DNA of 64,000 nt, from the NCBI RefSeq assembly GCF_000737515.1, contig NZ_CP006587.1:3529001-3593000 (forward strand), given 5' to 3'. Each line of letters opens with the position of its first letter. The first letter of the stretch is position 1. Shown here piece after piece: positions 24,837 to 35,951 of this stretch. The translations under genes were made by a program, and so were the position numbers. The notes beneath the pieces were generated by a model. The model saw only the letters and a program-made list of their open reading frames with translations. It made no database searches and had not been told where the DNA came from. The stretch comes from Hymenobacter sp. APR13 (GTDB taxonomy: Bacteria > Bacteroidota > Bacteroidia > Cytophagales > Hymenobacteraceae).

Positions 24837-26381
24837 ATGAAAACACATGTTACCAACCGAATACCACTCGTGTGGATTATCCAGTGTCTATTACTAGTAA
24901 GTGCCCTGTTTGCCGGGGGCTGTAAAGAAGATACAATAGAACCTACGTTGTATGGAGCGGTGGAAGGAGTAGTAATAGATGGGGCAACCAACCTGCCACT
25001 TGCAAACGTATCCATTACCACTAACCCTGCCACCAGCTCTTATACTACGGATGCCGCTGGCAAATTTTCCATCCCGGACGTGCCGGTTGGTGCGCTGGCT
25101 GTGACGGCCCGCAAGGCGGATTATCGCCAAGAAGTAACAAACGTATACGTTAATGAAAATCAGACCCTGCCCGTTTCGCTAACGCTGAGCAAAGCCACTA
25201 CCGCTAACAGCCGTCCTTATTTACCTTCTAGGCCTCGTCCGGCTGATGGTGCAACTGCCCAGCCAGTTGAATTGACGCTTCGCTGGAAGGTATCGGACCC
25301 CGATAAAGTTGACTCGGTGCTGTATAGCGACGTGACGCTGTTTGAAAGCAATTCTACCGACCGGCGCCAACTGTTGACCAATTCCACTGACAGCAGTGTA
25401 GTGGCCAGTGGTTTGAAATTCAATACCACCTATTACTGGCAGGTAACGGTGCGCGACAAAGCCGGTGAGATAGTGCGTGGGGATGTATGGAGCTTCCGCA
25501 CACGAGAAGTTCCCGATAATGCATTCCTGTACGTGCGGCAGGTAGGGGGCAACACTGACATCTACTCATCGGATGCCACTGGTGGCAATTTGGTTCAGCT
25601 TACTAATTCACCCTTTGTGGAAGCCTCGCCCCGGCTTAGCCCCTTACTCGACAAAGTGGCCTATACTTCTAATGCTTCTGGCCAGTACCGGCTCTATACT
25701 ATGAATCGCGACGGTTCCGATCAGCGTCTGGTTTCGCCGTTGCCAGTGGAAGGCTACAATAACTTTGGTACCGGGTATTGCTGGTCGCCGGATGGCGCGC
25801 AACTATTGTTCGCCAACAACGACAAGCTTTGGCGCATCAACCGCGACGGCTCTGGCCTAATGCTACTGGCCACGGCACCCAGCGGCCGCAATTTCCGCGA
25901 GTGCGACTGGAATGGTCAGATCAACCGGATTGTAATACAAACGGTAGGAACCAGCATCTATGATTCGGAGATTTATCTGCTCGATGCCAATGGTGGGAAT
26001 CTTACGCAACTGGTCGGTAACCTACCTGGACGGCTGGATTCACCAACTTTCAATCTGCTAGGTACTAAAGTGATGTATACACGTGATTTAAGCGCCTATA
26101 TGGATCCGACAGGTCGGCAGTTGGATGCCCATATATTTATTCAGAATCTGGACGGAACAGGAGTAACTTCCCTGTCAGCTACACAAGGTAGCGGCGGGGG
26201 AGGAGGCAAGCCTGTTGGTACCAACGATATTGTGCCCCGCTTCAGTGGCAATGGTGCGAAAGTGGTTTTCGTGAACGTAAGTAACGTCAACCAAGCAACA
26301 CCGGAAGTATGGCAGATGGACCTGACGGGTAATAATCGTGCCCGTTTGTTTCAAAATGCGACGCAGCCTGATGCTCGCTAG
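24837..26381 (+). CDS. Lipoprotein with carboxypeptidase-regulatory-like, FN3-like and TolB-type propeller domains
   Basis: A 514-residue protein with signal and lipobox (LFAGGC, Cys29). Domains by eye: a carboxypeptidase-regulatory-like beta-sandwich (about 40-115, GVVIDGATNLPLANVSI ... AGKFSIPDVPVG), and a fibronectin-III-like domain (about 125-225, LRWKVSDPDKVDS ... LKFNTTYYWQVTVRDKAGE). Then comes a PD40/TolB-like propeller (about 230-510) with blades such as DIYSSDATGGNLVQLTNSP, RLYTMNRDGSDQRLV and YCWSPDGAQLLFANN. It is likely a surface or periplasmic lipoprotein that binds protein or glycan. It follows the curlin genes on the same strand, so a link to curli is possible but not shown. 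A strong terminator follows. Confidence 0.85.
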   Translation: MKTHVTNRIPLVWIIQCLLLVSALFAGGCKEDTIEPTLYGAVEGVVIDGATNLPLANVSITTNPATSSYTTDAAGKFSIPDVPVGALAVTARKADYRQEVTNVYVNENQTLPVSLTLSKATTANSRPYLPSRPRPADGATAQPVELTLRWKVSDPDKVDSVLYSDVTLFESNSTDRRQLLTNSTDSSVVASGLKFNTTYYWQVTVRDKAGEIVRGDVWSFRTREVPDNAFLYVRQVGGNTDIYSSDATGGNLVQLTNSPFVEASPRLSPLLDKVAYTSNASGQYRLYTMNRDGSDQRLVSPLPVEGYNNFGTGYCWSPDGAQLLFANNDKLWRINRDGSGLMLLATAPSGRNFRECDWNGQINRIVIQTVGTSIYDSEIYLLDANGGNLTQLVGNLPGRLDSPTFNLLGTKVMYTRDLSAYMDPTGRQLDAHIFIQNLDGTGVTSLSATQGSGGGGGKPVGTNDIVPRFSGNGAKVVFVNVSNVNQATPEVWQMDLTGNNRARLFQNATQPDAR

Positions 26382-26416
26382 CCACAGCTACAGGCTTGCA
26401 TAATGTGCTCATTTAG

Positions 26417-26449
26417 TCCACTATCCTCGAAAGGGTAGTGGATTTTTTT
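26417..26449 (+). terminator. Terminator of the propeller lipoprotein gene
   Basis: Perfect 10-nt arms (26417-26426, 26433-26442) with a 6-nt loop and a run of seven T. Confidence 0.88.
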
Positions 26450-27109
26450 GTATCATCTTGTTTGTGTCCAGTTTTTGATGGATAATGGTTTCAAATTGGG
26501 ACAACAATACTATGAGGTTAATGAGGCTATCTATACTAGCATATCCAGCTTAGTAGGTTGCCTTCGCTATGGCTATATAAGCTACCAATAATGCCTGGTC
26601 TTTGGCCAGATGTAGCCACTACAAGTGGGACCTTATTACAAACGGGAAAGGGTAAAAGGAGAGTGAATGAGGTGGCAGGTAGGTTATAATCAGGTAATAT
26701 CGAAGTATCTGTAGTAGCTAATGCACTGACTTGCAATGGATAAAAAAACTATTATTTGGTGTGTAGCATAACAAACTGACAGGTTATTCAGATTTTTGCC
26801 GCAAATTTGCATTTGAAACAAAGAGCATAAAACATTCATTATTTTATATATGATGAGTCCTTTAGGGATAATTATTCTTGTCTGCCCGAAGACCTAAAAA
26901 GAGAGGTGTTGGCACGGAATGTGGTCAGGTGGCTTCAAAAAATGAAAAACAAATTACATTCTGCATGCTTAAAATTGTTCAATAAGATGTAAGAAACATG
27001 GTAATCTTTAGGGTTACTTCTGCGTACCATCTTCTGTCGCCGGTGCAGTTACTCGCTGCCTTTCCTCTGTTCTTTTCTCACGCTTGAAACGCTTACTTTT
27101 TCCTATACT
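26450..27109. other. Long AT-rich intergenic region
   Basis: About 660 bp without a recognisable gene. All frames are short or unlike any family. It presumably holds the promoter of the secreted protein at 27110, but no exact consensus was found. It may be decayed DNA; I see no inverted ends of a mobile element. Confidence 0.45.
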
Positions 27110-30100
27110 ATGAATCACTCTTACCTGCGTAATGTACGCTGGACGTTGAGGCCCTTCCGTCAGCTGCTTCTGCTGATGGCATTGGTATTGCCAGGCTTGT
27201 CCCACGCTCAAAACTTCACCGAGACGTTCGGCACTGCTGTGCCTTTCGAAACACCGGCGAATGCAGATGCCAACGGCCGTCTGGATAATTCGGCGACGCT
27301 CACGTTCAGCGGGGCCTCCGTAGTTTCGCCAGCCAACGGATTTTCCACTAATCAGTACACATTCACCAATGCGGCTGGGGTAACTCAGTCGGCTTCTGGT
27401 GGAGCCAGCATTGCTCTGGCCCGCGAGAATGCTACGAGCCCGGGAACCCTGCAGTCGCCAATAAATACGCAGTTCGATCTGACTATTGGTGGTATCAATA
27501 CTACCACGCTCAGTAGCCGTCAGCGTATCTCGTTTGGCCTAAGGATTCCGCCGGCTGGCGCTGCCAACGATGTACGGCTACAGTTTCGCGACGCCACTGT
27601 TGTGGGTGCCACTTTCACCGAAATTCCGTTTACGTTTCCTACGCTTGGCACTACGGCAGACTGGTATTTTATCAGCACCGTGGCATCGCTGCCCAGCACC
27701 ACAAACTTGGAAATTCGTTTTCTGAAGCCCGCCGGCATCAGCAACCGTCAGTACCGCATTGATGATGTCACGTTCCGGGCGTTCCAGCCCTCGCTGGCAG
27801 TTAGCATCAGCAGCCAGCTGTTTCCAAACACAGCTGTTAATCAGCGTTCGATAGCGCGCACACTGACCGTTACGGGTACTGATCTGGTAGCAGATGCAAC
27901 GGTAACGGCGCCTGCTGGATACCTGTTGCGCCCTACTGGTTCTTCCGATCCGTATGAGCAGTCTACTACGGTTACGCCCAATGCCAATGGCAATGCCTCG
28001 GCACAGTTTGACGTGATTTTCGCGCCTACCTTCGCTTCGGCTCCTGGTCCTTATCCTCAGACCATCCAAAATGACATTACTGTAACCAGCTCGGGGGCTA
28101 CGGCCGCTGCTATTACTGTATCAGGTACTGCTACAACTCCTCAGCCTCAGCTATCGGCTGCCCCGACTTCTATAGCATTCGGCTCGCAGGTGGTTGGTAC
28201 TAGCTCCGCTCCGCAGTCGTTCACCTTAACTGGCCAGGATCTTACCGGCAATGTAACCGTAACTGCTCCGGTAGGCTACGAAATCCGGGTTAATGGCCAA
28301 GCCTTTTCGCCGAATCCCATCTCGCTGGTTCCTGCTAATGGTGCCATCAACCAGTTGATAGATGTACGCTTTGTGCCAGGTGCCACTGGCGCTATCACTG
28401 GCAATATAGTAGCTACCGGCAACGGCAGTGCTACAGCTTCGGTGGCCGTAAGCGGCTCGGGTGCTCCGGCTCCGGTTACGCCCACGATCAATGCTTCGCC
28501 TCTGGCTCTGGATTTCGGTACCGTTACTAACAGTGGTTCGGCCCAGACCCAGACCTTCACGGTAAGTGCCACCAACCTGAGCGGCCCGCTGACGCTGGCT
28601 GCCTCGAACGGCAACATTCAGTTCCGCGACATTACGAACGGTATTAGTGATTACACCAGCGGCCCGCTGAACATTCAGCCGAATGCTTCCGGCAACATCA
28701 CCAACCGGACAATTGAAGTACGGTTGGTGCCCACGGTAGCGCAGGGTAGCTTCTCGGGTACCATCGCCCTTACTAGCACGGGAGCCACTCAGGTGAATGT
28801 TGCAGTTACTGCTAACAACCCTAGCGGTAGCATCTCCGACATTTCGCTCACCGATGCTATTTTGCGCGAGTTCAGCACGTCGCCCGGCGTACCTTCTTCG
28901 ATTCAGTCGTACAAAGTTTCGGCTGATAACCTGCTGCGGGACCTAACGATTCTGGCGCCGCAGTTCTTCCAGATTTCGCTGTCGGCTGATCCGGCTGCTG
29001 CTGGTGGCTTCAATTCCCTGGGCACGACTACCGGCAACTCGCTGACGCTGCCCCGCATCCAGAATTCGCCAACGGCGTCGCTGAATGGCGACGTTGACCA
29101 GACGACCATCTATGTGCGTTACTTCCCGGCAGCAGCGCAGACCAACCGCGGCCAGGTAATTTCCAACGAGAGTGCTCCGGCCCGGCCGCAATATGTATCG
29201 GTGAACGGCTCGAGCGAGCCGGAACTGAACGTGCGTGGCTCGTTTACGCCGGTAGTAAACCAAGTGAAGGGCACGCAGTCAGCTATCCAGACTCTGACGC
29301 TGGAAGGCGCCCGCCTGAACAGCCCAGTAGTTGTGCGGGTACCGAACGATCCTGAAGCTCCAACTACGGCTTCGCCGCTGAACCCCAGCCGTACGCCACA
29401 GTTCCAGATTTCGTTGACGGCTGACTTCTCGGACTTGGGCACTGCTGCCAACCCAACTGGTTTCCAGCTTACGCTCACGCCAGACGCTCAGGATAGCTTG
29501 GCCCTGGTGCCATTGTATGTTCGCTATGCACCAACCCGCGTAGGCTCGGCGCTGGCCGACCTGCTGTTCCGTACGCCGGACATCAATGGCAACGTAGAGT
29601 TCAACCGCGTACCAAATGCTCGTCTGCAGGGCCGCTCCATCGATGTGGAGCCTACGCGTCAGTCGTCGGCTACGGTAGTGCGCTCGACGGATGGCACTAC
29701 GGTAACCATCAACTTCACGCAGGAAGATGGCTCGACTTTCCCCGGCAACCCTGAGGGTGCTGGTTTCGGTGAGAACCGCCTGATTGTGGCCAGCCTCAGC
29801 CCAACGCTGACTCCCGGCTTCTTCCCGCAGGATGCTACGCCATACGATCCAGGCAACAACATCTATGGTAACGGTTCCAACCTGAACGGCAACTTTGTAG
29901 TATTCGCCAGCTCGGCTACTACGGCCGTAATTACGGGCCTCAACCCAGGCACGCAGTACTACTTCTTTGGCTTCGAATACAACAACGACCAGGTAGGTGG
30001 TGCTGAAAACTACAAGACGCCAAACCTGCCCATCACGGTGCAGCTGCCGCTGCCAGTGGAGCTGAAGAGCTTCACGGCTCAGCTTCGCAACGGCCAGGTG

Positions 30101-30583
30101 AACCTGAACTGGGTAACGGCTTCGGAGCGTAACAACCAGGGCTTTGAAGTACAGCGCAGCCAGGACGGCCGCGAGTTCTCGACCATCCTGTTCAAGAAAG
30201 GCAACGGCACCACCAGCGCCCGCAGCAACTACGACGCCGTAGATGCCCGCCCACTGGCCGGCCTGAGCTACTACCGCCTCAAGCAGATTGACACCGATGG
30301 CAAGTTTGCGTACTCGCCGGTAGTGACGGTGAAGAACGCCGGCCTCACCGAGGCTAGCTTCTACCCCAACCCAACCTCGGGCAAACTGACTGTGGCTCTG
30401 CCCCAGGCCACGACTGCTGAAGGCCTGCGCGTTCGTATCGCCGACCTGACCGGCCGTGTGCTGCGCGAGCAGACGCTGCCCGTAACCGGCGAGCTGGACC
30501 TGACCTCGATGCCCGCTGGCACCTACATGGTGACGGTAGGCACCGGCGACCAGCAGGTGACCCGCAAAGTGGTAAAGAACTAA
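27110..30583 (+). CDS. Large secreted T9SS cargo protein with repeated Ig-like domains
   Basis: A 1157-residue protein with signal peptide (ending GLSHAQ). Residues about 28-215 resemble a MAM/jelly-roll domain that ends in YRIDDVTFRA. Four to five Ig-like repeats of about 110 residues follow (about 218-850), each starting like LAVSISSQLFPNTAV or LSAAPTSIAFGSQVVGTSS and containing a TLTVTGTDL-type strand. A further beta domain precedes the T9SS type A sorting region: LPVELKSFTAQLRNGQVNL, SYYRLKQIDTDGKF, FYPNPTSGKLTV and the terminal RKVVKN. The CTD directs export through the type IX system and attachment at the surface. The function is probably adhesive or matrix-building (inference). Confidence 0.9.
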   Translation: MNHSYLRNVRWTLRPFRQLLLLMALVLPGLSHAQNFTETFGTAVPFETPANADANGRLDNSATLTFSGASVVSPANGFSTNQYTFTNAAGVTQSASGGASIALARENATSPGTLQSPINTQFDLTIGGINTTTLSSRQRISFGLRIPPAGAANDVRLQFRDATVVGATFTEIPFTFPTLGTTADWYFISTVASLPSTTNLEIRFLKPAGISNRQYRIDDVTFRAFQPSLAVSISSQLFPNTAVNQRSIARTLTVTGTDLVADATVTAPAGYLLRPTGSSDPYEQSTTVTPNANGNASAQFDVIFAPTFASAPGPYPQTIQNDITVTSSGATAAAITVSGTATTPQPQLSAAPTSIAFGSQVVGTSSAPQSFTLTGQDLTGNVTVTAPVGYEIRVNGQAFSPNPISLVPANGAINQLIDVRFVPGATGAITGNIVATGNGSATASVAVSGSGAPAPVTPTINASPLALDFGTVTNSGSAQTQTFTVSATNLSGPLTLAASNGNIQFRDITNGISDYTSGPLNIQPNASGNITNRTIEVRLVPTVAQGSFSGTIALTSTGATQVNVAVTANNPSGSISDISLTDAILREFSTSPGVPSSIQSYKVSADNLLRDLTILAPQFFQISLSADPAAAGGFNSLGTTTGNSLTLPRIQNSPTASLNGDVDQTTIYVRYFPAAAQTNRGQVISNESAPARPQYVSVNGSSEPELNVRGSFTPVVNQVKGTQSAIQTLTLEGARLNSPVVVRVPNDPEAPTTASPLNPSRTPQFQISLTADFSDLGTAANPTGFQLTLTPDAQDSLALVPLYVRYAPTRVGSALADLLFRTPDINGNVEFNRVPNARLQGRSIDVEPTRQSSATVVRSTDGTTVTINFTQEDGSTFPGNPEGAGFGENRLIVASLSPTLTPGFFPQDATPYDPGNNIYGNGSNLNGNFVVFASSATTAVITGLNPGTQYYFFGFEYNNDQVGGAENYKTPNLPITVQLPLPVELKSFTAQLRNGQVNLNWVTASERNNQGFEVQRSQDGREFSTILFKKGNGTTSARSNYDAVDARPLAGLSYYRLKQIDTDGKFAYSPVVTVKNAGLTEASFYPNPTSGKLTVALPQATTAEGLRVRIADLTGRVLREQTLPVTGELDLTSMPAGTYMVTVGTGDQQVTRKVVKN

Positions 30584-30617
30584 GCTAACGGCGCGGCGCT
30601 TGCCGCTCTGCCCCAGG

Positions 30618-30651
30618 AAAAAGCCTCCCGCAGATGCGGGAGGCTTTTTTT
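30618..30651 (+). terminator. Terminator of the first T9SS cargo gene
   Basis: Arms AAAAAGCCTCCCGC and GCGGGAGGCTTTTTT with a 4-nt loop and T-tract, 34 bp after the stop. Confidence 0.9.
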
Positions 30652-30689
30652 ATGGCCCGATTTGTAATGATTCCTTAATATGTAGTATG

Positions 30690-30721
30690 TTGTACTACGC
30701 CTTGAATAACTTGTACCTTTG
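30690..30721 (+). promoter_or_regulatory. Promoter of the second T9SS cargo gene
   Basis: TTG (30690-30692), a 21-nt spacer and TACCTTTG (30714-30721) match the Bacteroidota consensus exactly. Transcription would start near 30728, 38 nt before the ATG at 30766. Confidence 0.7.
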
Positions 30722-30765
30722 GGGTTGCACTACCTCGTCTACTACACCTCTTACCCTTGTTGCAC

Positions 30766-33700
30766 ATGGTCACACCAGTTACTCGCTTATCCGCAACCCG
30801 TTCTGGCCCTGTCTGGCGGGCGTTGTTTGTCTTGCTGCTTTTGCTGAGCCCAATAGTAGGATGGGGGCAGACGACGATTGCAATTCAGGATTTTGAAACT
30901 ACGCCAGCAACACCAACTGCGGCTGTATCATTTACTGGTGCCGCTGGTGCTTTTAGAACAGGCAATGGTACAGCTCCTAATGCTCCGCTTTTTGTAAGTG
31001 GCACGAGAGGGTACGGCGCAAGCAATGGTACTACTACGATTCAGTCGTCGGCTGATATAGATGCTAGCTCTTACAGTGATATATCAGTTGAATTCAGGCT
31101 AGCATCTTTCTCTTTAAGTTCTACCATGAATGGAGCCGATACGGGAGACATTGTTACGTTCGCAGTAAGTACTAACGGAGGAAGTAGTTACTCCAACGAA
31201 ATAACAGTCAACGGAAACTCCAATGCTCGTTGGAGCTTCTCAAGTGGGACAGGGACAGCCACTACTGTATATGATGGTAATAATATAGCATCAGCAAATA
31301 CAGGATCCAATACTCTCGGTTATAGCACGGTTCGAGTAACTGGTGTAAGTACTACTTCTCAACTACGCTTCCGGATAACGCTACTTAATAATGATGCTAA
31401 TGAGTTATGGGTCGTTGATGATGTGGTTGTAAAAGGAACACCAACTACTGCTACTCCTACCATCACTACTGGCACAGTTACGCCGAACCCAGTAACGGCT
31501 GGCAGCAACCTAACGGTGAACTTCAGTACTACCGGTACCTTCAACAGCGGCAACACGTTCAGCGCAGTATTGTCGGATGCGGCTGGCACTTCCTTCCCAA
31601 CACCCCTTACTACCGTCTCTTCTACGGCCACTAGCCTGACCGTAACTATTCCGGCCGGTACCGTAGCCGGCACCACCTACAAAGTGCGTGTTGATGGTTC
31701 CAGTCCGGCTACGACAGGCACACCTTCAGGTAATTTTGAGGTTACGGCGCCTGCCACCACTCCCACACTTACCGCTAACCCTACCGCACTGACGGGCTTC
31801 ACCTACGTAGAAGGGTTCGGGCCTTCGCAGATTCAGAGCTACCGCCTCACCGGCAACAACCTGCCCGCTAACTCCACCGTGACTGTTACGGCTCCTACCA
31901 ACTACGAGGTGTCGCAGGACAATGCCACGTTCGGGAGCGGCTTTACCGTGAGCAACTTTTCGACGACCGACGTGTACGTGCGCCTGAAGGGCGGGCTGCC
32001 GGTGGGCACCTACAACAACGAACTGGTAGTGAATACCGGCGGCGGGGCCGCCCAGCTGGATGTGCCGCTAAGTGGCAGCGTCGCGCCTCCGAATTCGGTG
32101 CCGGCTATCAGCAGCCTGTCGCCGAATACGGCCGTGGCCGGGAGCGGCAACTTCACGCTCACTATAGATGGTACGGGTTTCATTAGTGGATCTACGGTCA
32201 GCTTCAACGGCACAGACCGTGCTACTACGTTTGTGTCGGCCACACGCTTGACGGTCGCCATTCTGGCTGCTGACATTGCCACGCCCGGCACCTTCGATGT
32301 GGTGGTGACTAATGCCGCGCCGGGCGGCGGGGCCTCGGCTGCCGCGCCATTTACGGTTACGGCGCCAGTCGCCACCCTTACGGCCACACAGTCTTCGCTG
32401 AGCTTCAGCGCACAGGTTGGCACCACTTCCATCTCTCAATCCTACACCCTCAACGGTAGTAATCTGCCTGCTTCAAGTACGGTAACCATCACGGCTCCGG
32501 CTGCCTTCGAAGTATCTGTAACATCGGCTACGACCGGTTTTGCTGAGACCCAGACAGCCACCACTACGGCTGCTGGTTCCTTGAGCCGGCAGGTATGGGT
32601 ACGGTTTGTAGCCCCAGCCACACCCGGTACCACCGGCCCGGCCGATGTCACCAACGTCATTGGCAGCACAAGCGTGGCCGTAGCTGTAACAGGCAATGCC
32701 ACGGCCCCGCCCTCTGCGTTGAAATGGGACGGTGGAGGTGATGGCACTAGCTTTGCCGACGCGCAAAACTGGGCGCCGGACGTAGTGCCTGCCACAGGTG
32801 ATGATGTACTGTTGGATCATTCACTGGTTACAACTGCTTACACGGTAACGCTGCCTGCGGTTAGCTCTGGCACGCTAAGCTTGGGTTCTTTGGTAATTAA
32901 TCCGGATGGAGGGGCTGCCATCACGGCAATATTGCCCAATACCAATACTGCCAACGACTATCTACGCTTTACCAAGGCTGCCGACGCCTTGGTGATATAC
33001 AGCGGTGGTACATTCATCAACAGTTCTGCAAGCGGAAGCGGTACGCCTGTTGATGTGCAGCCTGCCGGCGAGAACTTTATCATCTATAATGGGGGCACCT
33101 ACGTGCATAACACCATCCGTTCTGCATCCACCCTAATTGATAATCTGTCGGCCGCAAGCGGCACTGAGAACGGCAATTTCCAATACGATGTTCCCAGCGG
33201 CACGAGCCAGACGTTGTCGTTGTCAGGCCGTAGCTACGGGAACTTGGTATTGCGTGCTACGGCACAAGCCTTCTTCACATATTCCGGAGCTGGTGGCAGC
33301 GGATTAATTATCCGCGGCAACCTAGACATTGCTCCCAATGTAACCTTTAACCCGGCGCTTACCAGCAATCTGGAAATCAGGGGTGATTTACTCAATGCCG
33401 GCCGTTTCCGGTTTGTGCCTTCTAATAGCACTACCCGCCGCTTTTTGGTTATGAACGGGACGGCAGCACAAACCATTAGCGGTTCACCACTTACACTCAG
33501 TAATACCGGTACTTCTTATCTGGGCTTCAACGTGATGCTTCGCATTGATAATCCTGCCGGGGTGACGTTGGCTACCAGTGTTGTACTGAACTCGACCAGC
33601 AACACTGCCACTACCGGTGGTTTGGACTTGGTATCCGGTCTGCTGACCACGTCTGCTACCAATCTGCTGACCTTTGCCAGCGGAACTGAAGTACTCGGCG

Positions 33701-34698
33701 GCAGCAACACCAGCTTCGTGAACGGCCCGGTAGCCCGTCAAGCCGATGCAGCCGGCAGCCTGCTGTTCCCGGTAGGCAAGGGCACGGCCTACCGCCCGCT
33801 TACCGTAAACGTGGCCTCGCAGGCCGCCGGCACCGTAACGTACACGGCCGAGCAGAAGGAGAGAGCTAACCCGCAGACCTTCGACAACGCCGCCAGCACC
33901 CTGGACCCGCTCACGCGCGTGTCCAACATCCGCCGCTACACCGTTACGTCGTCCGACAACACGGGCTTCAACGGCAACATCCAACTCAGCTTCGGCGCCG
34001 ATGATGACGTGAACAACCCCGCGTCGCCGTCGCTGGTGATTGGCAAGAACAACGGCAATGGCTGGTTCAACATCGGCAGCGTCACGTCTGATGCCAGCAC
34101 GGTTACCTCCGGCAACTTCACTTCGTTCAGCGACTTCGCCCTGGCCAGCACCGACCCCGACGTGACCAACAACCCGCTGCCCGTGGAGCTGATCCGCTTC
34201 ACAGCCCAGCGGCAGGCCGACGCCGTGCGCCTGGACTGGGCTACGGCTTCCGAGCAGAACAACGCCCGCTTCGAGGTGCAGCGCTCCGCCGACGGGGTGC
34301 AGTTCCGCACCCTGAGCACCGTAGCCGGCCAGGGCACCACCACCCAGCGCCATACCTACTCCGCCCTCGACCGGCAGCCGCTGCCCGCCACGGCCTATTA
34401 CCGCCTGCGCCAGGTGGACACCAACGGCCAGGCGTCGTTCTCGCCGGTGGTGGCCGTAGCCGCCGGCAAGGAGTTGGCCCTTTATCCTAATCCCGCCCAC
34501 ACAGAACTGCAGGTGGTAGCGCCCGCGCCGGAGGCTACCTACCGCGTGCTGAGCACCATCGGAGCCGTACTGCTGGAAGGCCGCACCAGCACCGGCAGTG
34601 CCACGCTGAACGTAGCGTCGCTGCCCGCCGGCCTCTACCACCTGGAGGTTACGACGGCCACCGGCCGCGTGGTGCGCAAGTTCACCAAGCAGGAGTAG
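30766..34698 (+). CDS. Very large secreted T9SS cargo protein (1310 aa)
   Basis: The ATG at 30766 ([13 protein letters not shown]) is preferred over a TTG three codons earlier and fits the promoter at 30690. A signal peptide ends near GWGQ. Residues about 35-225 form a MAM-like jelly roll ending [10 protein letters not shown]. Ig-like and IPT/TIG-like domains follow (for example [20 protein letters not shown]). A long beta-rich, probably solenoid region covers about 650-1080, starting [20 protein letters not shown]. The C-terminus is a T9SS type A sorting domain: [54 protein letters not shown]. The first ~680 bp have a clearly AT-richer codon use than the rest. Two tandem hairpins end the gene. 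Confidence 0.9.
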   Translation: MVTPVTRLSATRSGPVWRALFVLLLLLSPIVGWGQTTIAIQDFETTPATPTAAVSFTGAAGAFRTGNGTAPNAPLFVSGTRGYGASNGTTTIQSSADIDASSYSDISVEFRLASFSLSSTMNGADTGDIVTFAVSTNGGSSYSNEITVNGNSNARWSFSSGTGTATTVYDGNNIASANTGSNTLGYSTVRVTGVSTTSQLRFRITLLNNDANELWVVDDVVVKGTPTTATPTITTGTVTPNPVTAGSNLTVNFSTTGTFNSGNTFSAVLSDAAGTSFPTPLTTVSSTATSLTVTIPAGTVAGTTYKVRVDGSSPATTGTPSGNFEVTAPATTPTLTANPTALTGFTYVEGFGPSQIQSYRLTGNNLPANSTVTVTAPTNYEVSQDNATFGSGFTVSNFSTTDVYVRLKGGLPVGTYNNELVVNTGGGAAQLDVPLSGSVAPPNSVPAISSLSPNTAVAGSGNFTLTIDGTGFISGSTVSFNGTDRATTFVSATRLTVAILAADIATPGTFDVVVTNAAPGGGASAAAPFTVTAPVATLTATQSSLSFSAQVGTTSISQSYTLNGSNLPASSTVTITAPAAFEVSVTSATTGFAETQTATTTAAGSLSRQVWVRFVAPATPGTTGPADVTNVIGSTSVAVAVTGNATAPPSALKWDGGGDGTSFADAQNWAPDVVPATGDDVLLDHSLVTTAYTVTLPAVSSGTLSLGSLVINPDGGAAITAILPNTNTANDYLRFTKAADALVIYSGGTFINSSASGSGTPVDVQPAGENFIIYNGGTYVHNTIRSASTLIDNLSAASGTENGNFQYDVPSGTSQTLSLSGRSYGNLVLRATAQAFFTYSGAGGSGLIIRGNLDIAPNVTFNPALTSNLEIRGDLLNAGRFRFVPSNSTTRRFLVMNGTAAQTISGSPLTLSNTGTSYLGFNVMLRIDNPAGVTLATSVVLNSTSNTATTGGLDLVSGLLTTSATNLLTFASGTEVLGGSNTSFVNGPVARQADAAGSLLFPVGKGTAYRPLTVNVASQAAGTVTYTAEQKERANPQTFDNAASTLDPLTRVSNIRRYTVTSSDNTGFNGNIQLSFGADDDVNNPASPSLVIGKNNGNGWFNIGSVTSDASTVTSGNFTSFSDFALASTDPDVTNNPLPVELIRFTAQRQADAVRLDWATASEQNNARFEVQRSADGVQFRTLSTVAGQGTTTQRHTYSALDRQPLPATAYYRLRQVDTNGQASFSPVVAVAAGKELALYPNPAHTELQVVAPAPEATYRVLSTIGAVLLEGRTSTGSATLNVASLPAGLYHLEVTTATGRVVRKFTKQE

Positions 34699-34705
34699 CA
34701 ACTCA

Positions 34706-34798
34706 GAATACGTAGCAACAAAGGTTGCTACGTATTCAAGAGCATCAACAAAAAGCCTCTTCTACTGCAGTAGAAGAGGCTTTTTGTTGATGCTCTTG
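34706..34798 (+). terminator. Double terminator with a 62-bp perfect palindrome
   Basis: First hairpin: perfect 14-nt arms (34706-34719, 34724-34737). It abuts a second one: 34737-34798 is a perfect 62-bp palindrome (31-nt arms, no unpaired loop bases by sequence), with runs of A and T inside the stem. Both follow the T9SS gene within 100 bp. Confidence 0.85.
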
Positions 34799-35570
34799 GG
34801 GCATTGCAGTACAACCGATACAGGATATATGGCTGGGCTTAATTGTATGGATTTGTTCACTGGTTGTCAGCACTATCGGGGCACTCCAGCTGTGAAAGCA
34901 GTAGTTTATTCATAATAGGAATGTAGGATATGTAGAAATGTATGTACAATTAAGGTACATTTATCTAAAATAACTTGCAAAAGGATACTAACATGCAACT
35001 CTCTACGACTAATTTCTTCGCTTCGGCCGCTCTCCGCACCGCCGTGTTGCTTGGTGCTCTTCTAAGCTTGGGACAAACAGAATTGTACGCGCAGGCATCC
35101 TATCTACAGCAGGGATTCGAGCCAAGTGGTAACACGCCGGCTACAGGTCCTGGAGCCAATGCTAGCGGAGGTGCGGGTGGACAATACATATACAGCGTTA
35201 CTGGCGCTGGTGCAACCTATATAGGGACATTCTCTCAGGCTACATCTGCCAATAACGCTAACACAGGTCCACTTACCGCTAACGTATTTTCAGAGGGTAC
35301 GACGGGGTTTGGTGTGGTGAATAACAACGGCAACGGAGATGTTTCATCTACCCTGACGTTTAATAACGTGTCATTTCCTCTGTCATCAACAGGCAATTAT
35401 ATCTCTTTTAGGTTAGCCTCTTATCGTACTAACAATAATGGAGGAATAGATAATGGTACTAGTGGGAACCCAGCCATAACCAATAATGGAGTAGCTGTCA
35501 GGATAGCATATAATGGCTCAAGCACTTTTACTAGGCTGTGTCTGAAAAGGGGTGTTATGTATCTTAGGGT

Positions 35571-35951
35571 ATGGCAGCACGGTATGAGTTAACAGATGCC
35601 CAATGGGCCGCGGTGGAAAGCGAATTGCCCCCACAACGTCTGGGGCGCCCCCGGCGCGATGACCGCCAGCAATGGAATGCCTTACTCTGGATCCTATGCA
35701 CCGGAGCGCCCTGGCGGGATTTACCAGCACGCTACGGCCCCTGGCAAACGGCGTACGAACGATTTCGCCGGTGGGCCGCTGATGGCACCTTCGAGCGGGT
35801 GTTGCACCGCTTACGCCTGCGCCTGGATGCGGCCGGCTTGTTAGACCTGGACACGTGGCTGGTGGATTCGACCACGGTGCGGGCCACCAAAAGTGCGGCG
35901 GGCGGCACGAAAAAAAAGCCCAGTGCCTCGGGCGCAGCCGCGGCGGGCTGA
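35571..35951 (+). CDS. IS427-type transposase, N-terminal frame
   Basis: A 126-residue frame (MAARYELTDAQWAAVESEL) with the DUF4096-type N-terminal helical DNA-binding domain: RDDRQQWNALLWILCTGAPW and PARYGPWQTAYERFRRW. It reaches the first catalytic Asp (LVDSTTVRATKSAAGG). It then enters a run of eight A (35910-35917), where a -1 shift would join it to the second frame. Confidence 0.92.
   Translation: MAARYELTDAQWAAVESELPPQRLGRPRRDDRQQWNALLWILCTGAPWRDLPARYGPWQTAYERFRRWAADGTFERVLHRLRLRLDAAGLLDLDTWLVDSTTVRATKSAAGGTKKKPSASGAAAAG

Noticed and set aside
26536..26736. 66-codon minus-strand frame in the long AT-rich gap
   Set aside because: No start context, no family likeness and composition unlike neighbouring genes; it could be chance.
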